A DNA stretch of 64,000 nucleotides from CBDDHT01 sp965227905 (GTDB lineage: Bacteria; Pseudomonadota; Alphaproteobacteria; Rhizobiales; Methyloligellaceae): contig OZ245780.1 in assembly GCA_965227905.1 (NCBI GenBank), forward strand, positions 5,890,001 through 5,954,000, given 5' to 3'. The notes below the pieces were generated by a model. It was given only the letters and a program-made list of their open reading frames with translations. It made no database searches and was not told where the DNA came from. Positions 61,672-64,000 of this stretch are shown here, in pieces; the first letter of the stretch is position 1, and each line of letters begins with the position of its first letter. The translations under genes were made by a program, and so were the position numbers.

Positions 61672-62667
61672 TTACAGGTCAAGCACCAGGAGTGGGGTCT
61701 TGGAGCGGGCCGAACAGATCATGACAAACTCGTCCTGCTCGTTATCGTTGAGGACGTAGTCATTGTGCTCGGGCTCACCGCCCAGATAGCGTGTCCGACA
61801 AGTCCCGCACAGACCTGACTCGCATGAGGTCTCTACCTCTATTCCCTGCTCGCGGAGAACCTGAACAATCGACTTGCCGTGCGGCACGTCATAGACCGCA
61901 CCGCTCCCGGCTAGCTTTATCTGAAATTCCGCTTTTGTGGTGTCAACTCCATGACTCAATGACTGAGCTTTTTCGTCCGGTTTGAAGTATTCGCAATGAA
62001 CGGCGTCGGCGGGCCAATGCTCCGACGCCGCCTTGGCCGCTTTCATAAAGCCGGTCGGTCCGCAGAAATAAAGGTGCGTCCCATCGGATCGCTCGCGGAG
62101 GAGCGTCTCGATATCCAGGCTTTTTTCGGGGTCGCCTTCATCGTGATGGATCGATACCCGCCCGGTCTCTATATGAGGCGCCAATGCTTCGCGAAATGCC
62201 GTCTTCGCGAGGTTCCTTGTGCAATAATGCATGTTGAAATCGGCACCTGCACGATGAAGATGGCGCAGCATCGACATCATCGGCGTAATGCCGATCCCGC
62301 CTGCCAGCAGCAGACTATGTTCGGCACTGTCAGATAGGGGAAAGTTATTGCGTGGTCCGCCGATCGAGATGATCCGCCCAACCTGCATCAAATCGAAGAC
62401 AGCTCTTGATCCACTGCTGCCGTCCGCTTCCCGCTGTACGGCAAACTCATAGCGATGCGTCTCCGCCGGATCGTTCGCAAGCGAATATTGTCGCGCCTTC
62501 CCATCGGGAAGGAAAACATCAATATGCGCGCCTGCTGTGAACGGTGCGAGAGGTGCTCCATTTGGGTCGACCAACTCGTATGCATTGATTTCGTCGGCAA
62601 GATAGGTGACCGAGCGCACGCGAACCTGTGTTTTGGCAATTCCCACGCGAGCGCTCTCAGTCGTCAA
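61672..62667 (-). CDS. Oxygenase reductase component (phthalate dioxygenase reductase/VanB type)
   Basis: About 331 residues: a flavin domain (FLPDGKARQYSLANDP), an NAD domain (LLLAGGIGITPMMSMLRHL) and a C-terminal plant-type 2Fe-2S domain with CESGLCGTCRTRYLGG and a final Cys in VMICSARS, the order of FMN-dependent PDR-type reductases. The TTG at 62667 has no ribosome site; GTG at 62646 with GAGAG eight bases before is likely the true start. It should feed electrons from NADH to the Rieske oxygenase encoded just upstream. Confidence 0.92.
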   Translation of the reverse strand: MTTESARVGIAKTQVRVRSVTYLADEINAYELVDPNGAPLAPFTAGAHIDVFLPDGKARQYSLANDPAETHRYEFAVQREADGSSGSRAVFDLMQVGRIISIGGPRNNFPLSDSAEHSLLLAGGIGITPMMSMLRHLHRAGADFNMHYCTRNLAKTAFREALAPHIETGRVSIHHDEGDPEKSLDIETLLRERSDGTHLYFCGPTGFMKAAKAASEHWPADAVHCEYFKPDEKAQSLSHGVDTTKAEFQIKLAGSGAVYDVPHGKSIVQVLREQGIEVETSCESGLCGTCRTRYLGGEPEHNDYVLNDNEQDEFVMICSARSKTPLLVLDL

Positions 62668-62700
62668 ACCGTTGCAACTGAAGAAATCGAACCAACTCTG

Positions 62701-63999
62701 TCACTGATAAGAACGCTCCAGTTCCTCGAGACGCGCGGTGATAAAGCTATCGCGCTCTTTGCCGCGATAGGCATCGCCTTCGGCGACAACAGCGAGTGCG
62801 TCACGGTTCAGTCGGGCGATCATTTCACGATCTTCTTCATCGGTTGCTCGGCGTGGAATTTTGAAGATGCAGTTGTTCGTATAGCAGTGTGTGGGCTGGC
62901 CCGCATTAGCACGCTCATGCATCGCTTCTGGCGTCGCTGCCGGATTCTCTCCTCGCAAGGCTTTGCGAATGAGCTTGCGGTTCATGTAGACGCCAAGATC
63001 CGCGCCCATGGGGTTTTCCAAAGCGTGGATAGCGATGGGACGTTGACTGGAAATTGCTTCCCAATCTCCTGGAAGCCTTTGGCCTTCTTCATAAGAACGA
63101 TTGCCAGTCTGAGCGCCCAAAAAATCATTATCATCCAGGCCGACACGCTCTTCATTGCCGCCATCGTATGGATCGATTTCCTTTCCGAACATCCGCCATC
63201 CGAAAATGATGCTGTTGGTATCATCAATTGGGACATACCAACGCGACATGTGAACACGATGCCAGAGACGCCGGTCATCGCCATTTTCGAACAGATAGGC
63301 ATGCTGGGTAATGTTGGGGACGATTAGATCGTTGGTGCGCACCCATACATGATCGTCATTGGCTCGCCGTCCCGCAATGAAGACCATACCGGTTCCATTG
63401 CGAACTTCGACATAATCCATGACAGGAAGTTGCACGAAGGCATTCGAGAGCGTGAAGGGACCCAGATCCAGATCTGCCGGTGGATCACCTTCGAAGAGCG
63501 CAGCAGGGTTGTGAAGCTGATAGGTGTGCATCTGGTCGGCGATGTTGTCCATCACCTGAAGCCAATTGCAGGGAAACACATTGGTGAAAGGCACGAGCCG
63601 AGTATCGCCATACTTCTCAAAAGCGTCATATTCGGGAAATGCCGGCTTATGTTCTGGCGGCCCCAGATAGGCGAAAACGATACCATCTCGCTCAAAGGCA
63701 GGATATGCGCCCTGGCAGATGGTTTTGGACAGTCGCTCGCCATTATCCGGCTCTCCGGGAACGTCCAGGATCGTGCCGTCGATGTCATAGTGGAAGCCGT
63801 GATAGCAGCAGCGAATGCCTTGGGTTTGAATAATCCCATATTCGAGTGATGCGCCGCGATGCGCACAGTGGCGGTGCAACACGCCTACATGTCCGCTCTT
63901 ATCTCGAAATGCCACGAGATCTTCGCCCATGATGCGGATAAGGTGAGGAACATCTTTCAGTTGCTCCGACAAGCAGACCGGTTGCCAGAAGCGCCGCAT
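62701..63999 (-). CDS. Rieske non-haem iron aromatic ring oxygenase, large subunit (5' end beyond window)
   Basis: At least 432 residues. The Rieske cluster ligands are in HRHCAHRGASLEYG and RCCYHGFHYD (CxH, CxxH), and the mononuclear iron site in DNIADQMHTYQLHNP (two His plus an upstream Asp). The first visible codon is an internal Met of the LMRRFWQPV stretch that usually lies some 10-15 residues into these proteins, so the true start is probably outside. The single-component layout and PDR-type reductase suggest demethylation or ring oxygenation as in VanA or phenoxybenzoate dioxygenase. Substrate unknown. Confidence 0.92.
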   Translation of the reverse strand: MRRFWQPVCLSEQLKDVPHLIRIMGEDLVAFRDKSGHVGVLHRHCAHRGASLEYGIIQTQGIRCCYHGFHYDIDGTILDVPGEPDNGERLSKTICQGAYPAFERDGIVFAYLGPPEHKPAFPEYDAFEKYGDTRLVPFTNVFPCNWLQVMDNIADQMHTYQLHNPAALFEGDPPADLDLGPFTLSNAFVQLPVMDYVEVRNGTGMVFIAGRRANDDHVWVRTNDLIVPNITQHAYLFENGDDRRLWHRVHMSRWYVPIDDTNSIIFGWRMFGKEIDPYDGGNEERVGLDDNDFLGAQTGNRSYEEGQRLPGDWEAISSQRPIAIHALENPMGADLGVYMNRKLIRKALRGENPAATPEAMHERANAGQPTHCYTNNCIFKIPRRATDEEDREMIARLNRDALAVVAEGDAYRGKERDSFITARLEELERSYQ

Positions 64000-64000
64000 A

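Noticed and set aside
1..64000. CRISPR arrays, tRNA or rRNA genes, phage or conjugation genes
   Set aside because: Reading through the intergenic regions showed no regularly spaced direct repeats, cloverleaf-like stretches or hallmark genes; a dedicated tRNA/ncRNA scan could still find something small.

Overview
The window reads as chromosomal DNA from a moderately GC-rich heterotrophic alphaproteobacterium. The evidence is a TRAP transporter, FCD-type GntR and CHASE2/FecR-like gene pairs, many family III CoA-transferases and alphaproteobacterial-style CCCGG-rich palindromes. I cannot place the genus. No rRNA, tRNA, CRISPR, phage or complete insertion sequence was seen. Almost every gene concerns uptake and CoA-dependent or aldol-type catabolism of small organic acids, plus a few signalling proteins.

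Left arm (1-11.6 kb): a truncated phytanoyl-CoA-dioxygenase-like gene, a Cache/HAMP adenylate cyclase, a DUF6166-dctP-dctQ-dctM operon, and an operon of a divergent PanB-like enzyme, a GntR regulator and a DUF1194 protein. Three promoters here (for PhyH, DUF6166-dctPQM and panB-like-gntR) carry a similar 23-bp near-palindrome overlapping the predicted -10 box. I read this as a local GntR regulon that may link 2-oxo-acid import to an unusual aldolase. A FecR-like/CHASE2 cyclase pair follows.

12-24.5 kb: a soluble chemoreceptor with two PAS domains, an atypical crotonase with a CoA-transferase, a TauD dioxygenase with an MmgE/PrpD protein, an AbrB-type permease, an ExbB-like/TolR-like three-gene unit, and a class II aldolase with an SDR that lacks its catalytic Ser and Tyr, then a DMT exporter.

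24.5-33.3 kb: a divergent CoA-ester block. To the left are CoA-transferase, acyl-CoA dehydrogenase, PrpD-like, MaoC-like and a second CoA-transferase. To the right are enoyl-CoA hydratase, HMG-CoA-lyase-like and acyl-CoA dehydrogenase.

33.4-47.6 kb: an EF-hand protein and a cytochrome P460; an aconitase-type hydro-lyase (large and small subunits) with an isocitrate-lyase-superfamily lyase, resembling the dimethylmaleate hydration and cleavage module; a complete oligopeptide-type ABC importer; and a CoA-transferase/VOC/methylglutaconyl-CoA-hydratase-like group.

47.6-64 kb: an NDP-forming acyl-CoA synthetase with an acyl-CoA dehydrogenase, divergent from an adenylosuccinate-lyase-superfamily enzyme; an M20 peptidase; a 158-bp MITE-like element flanked by TA; a ketopantoate-reductase-like enzyme with an oxaloacetate-decarboxylase-like protein and a DenD-like dehydrogenase; a sulfatase; a TTC38-like TPR protein with an MFS transporter; and a Rieske oxygenase/reductase/AhpD-like operon cut by the right edge.
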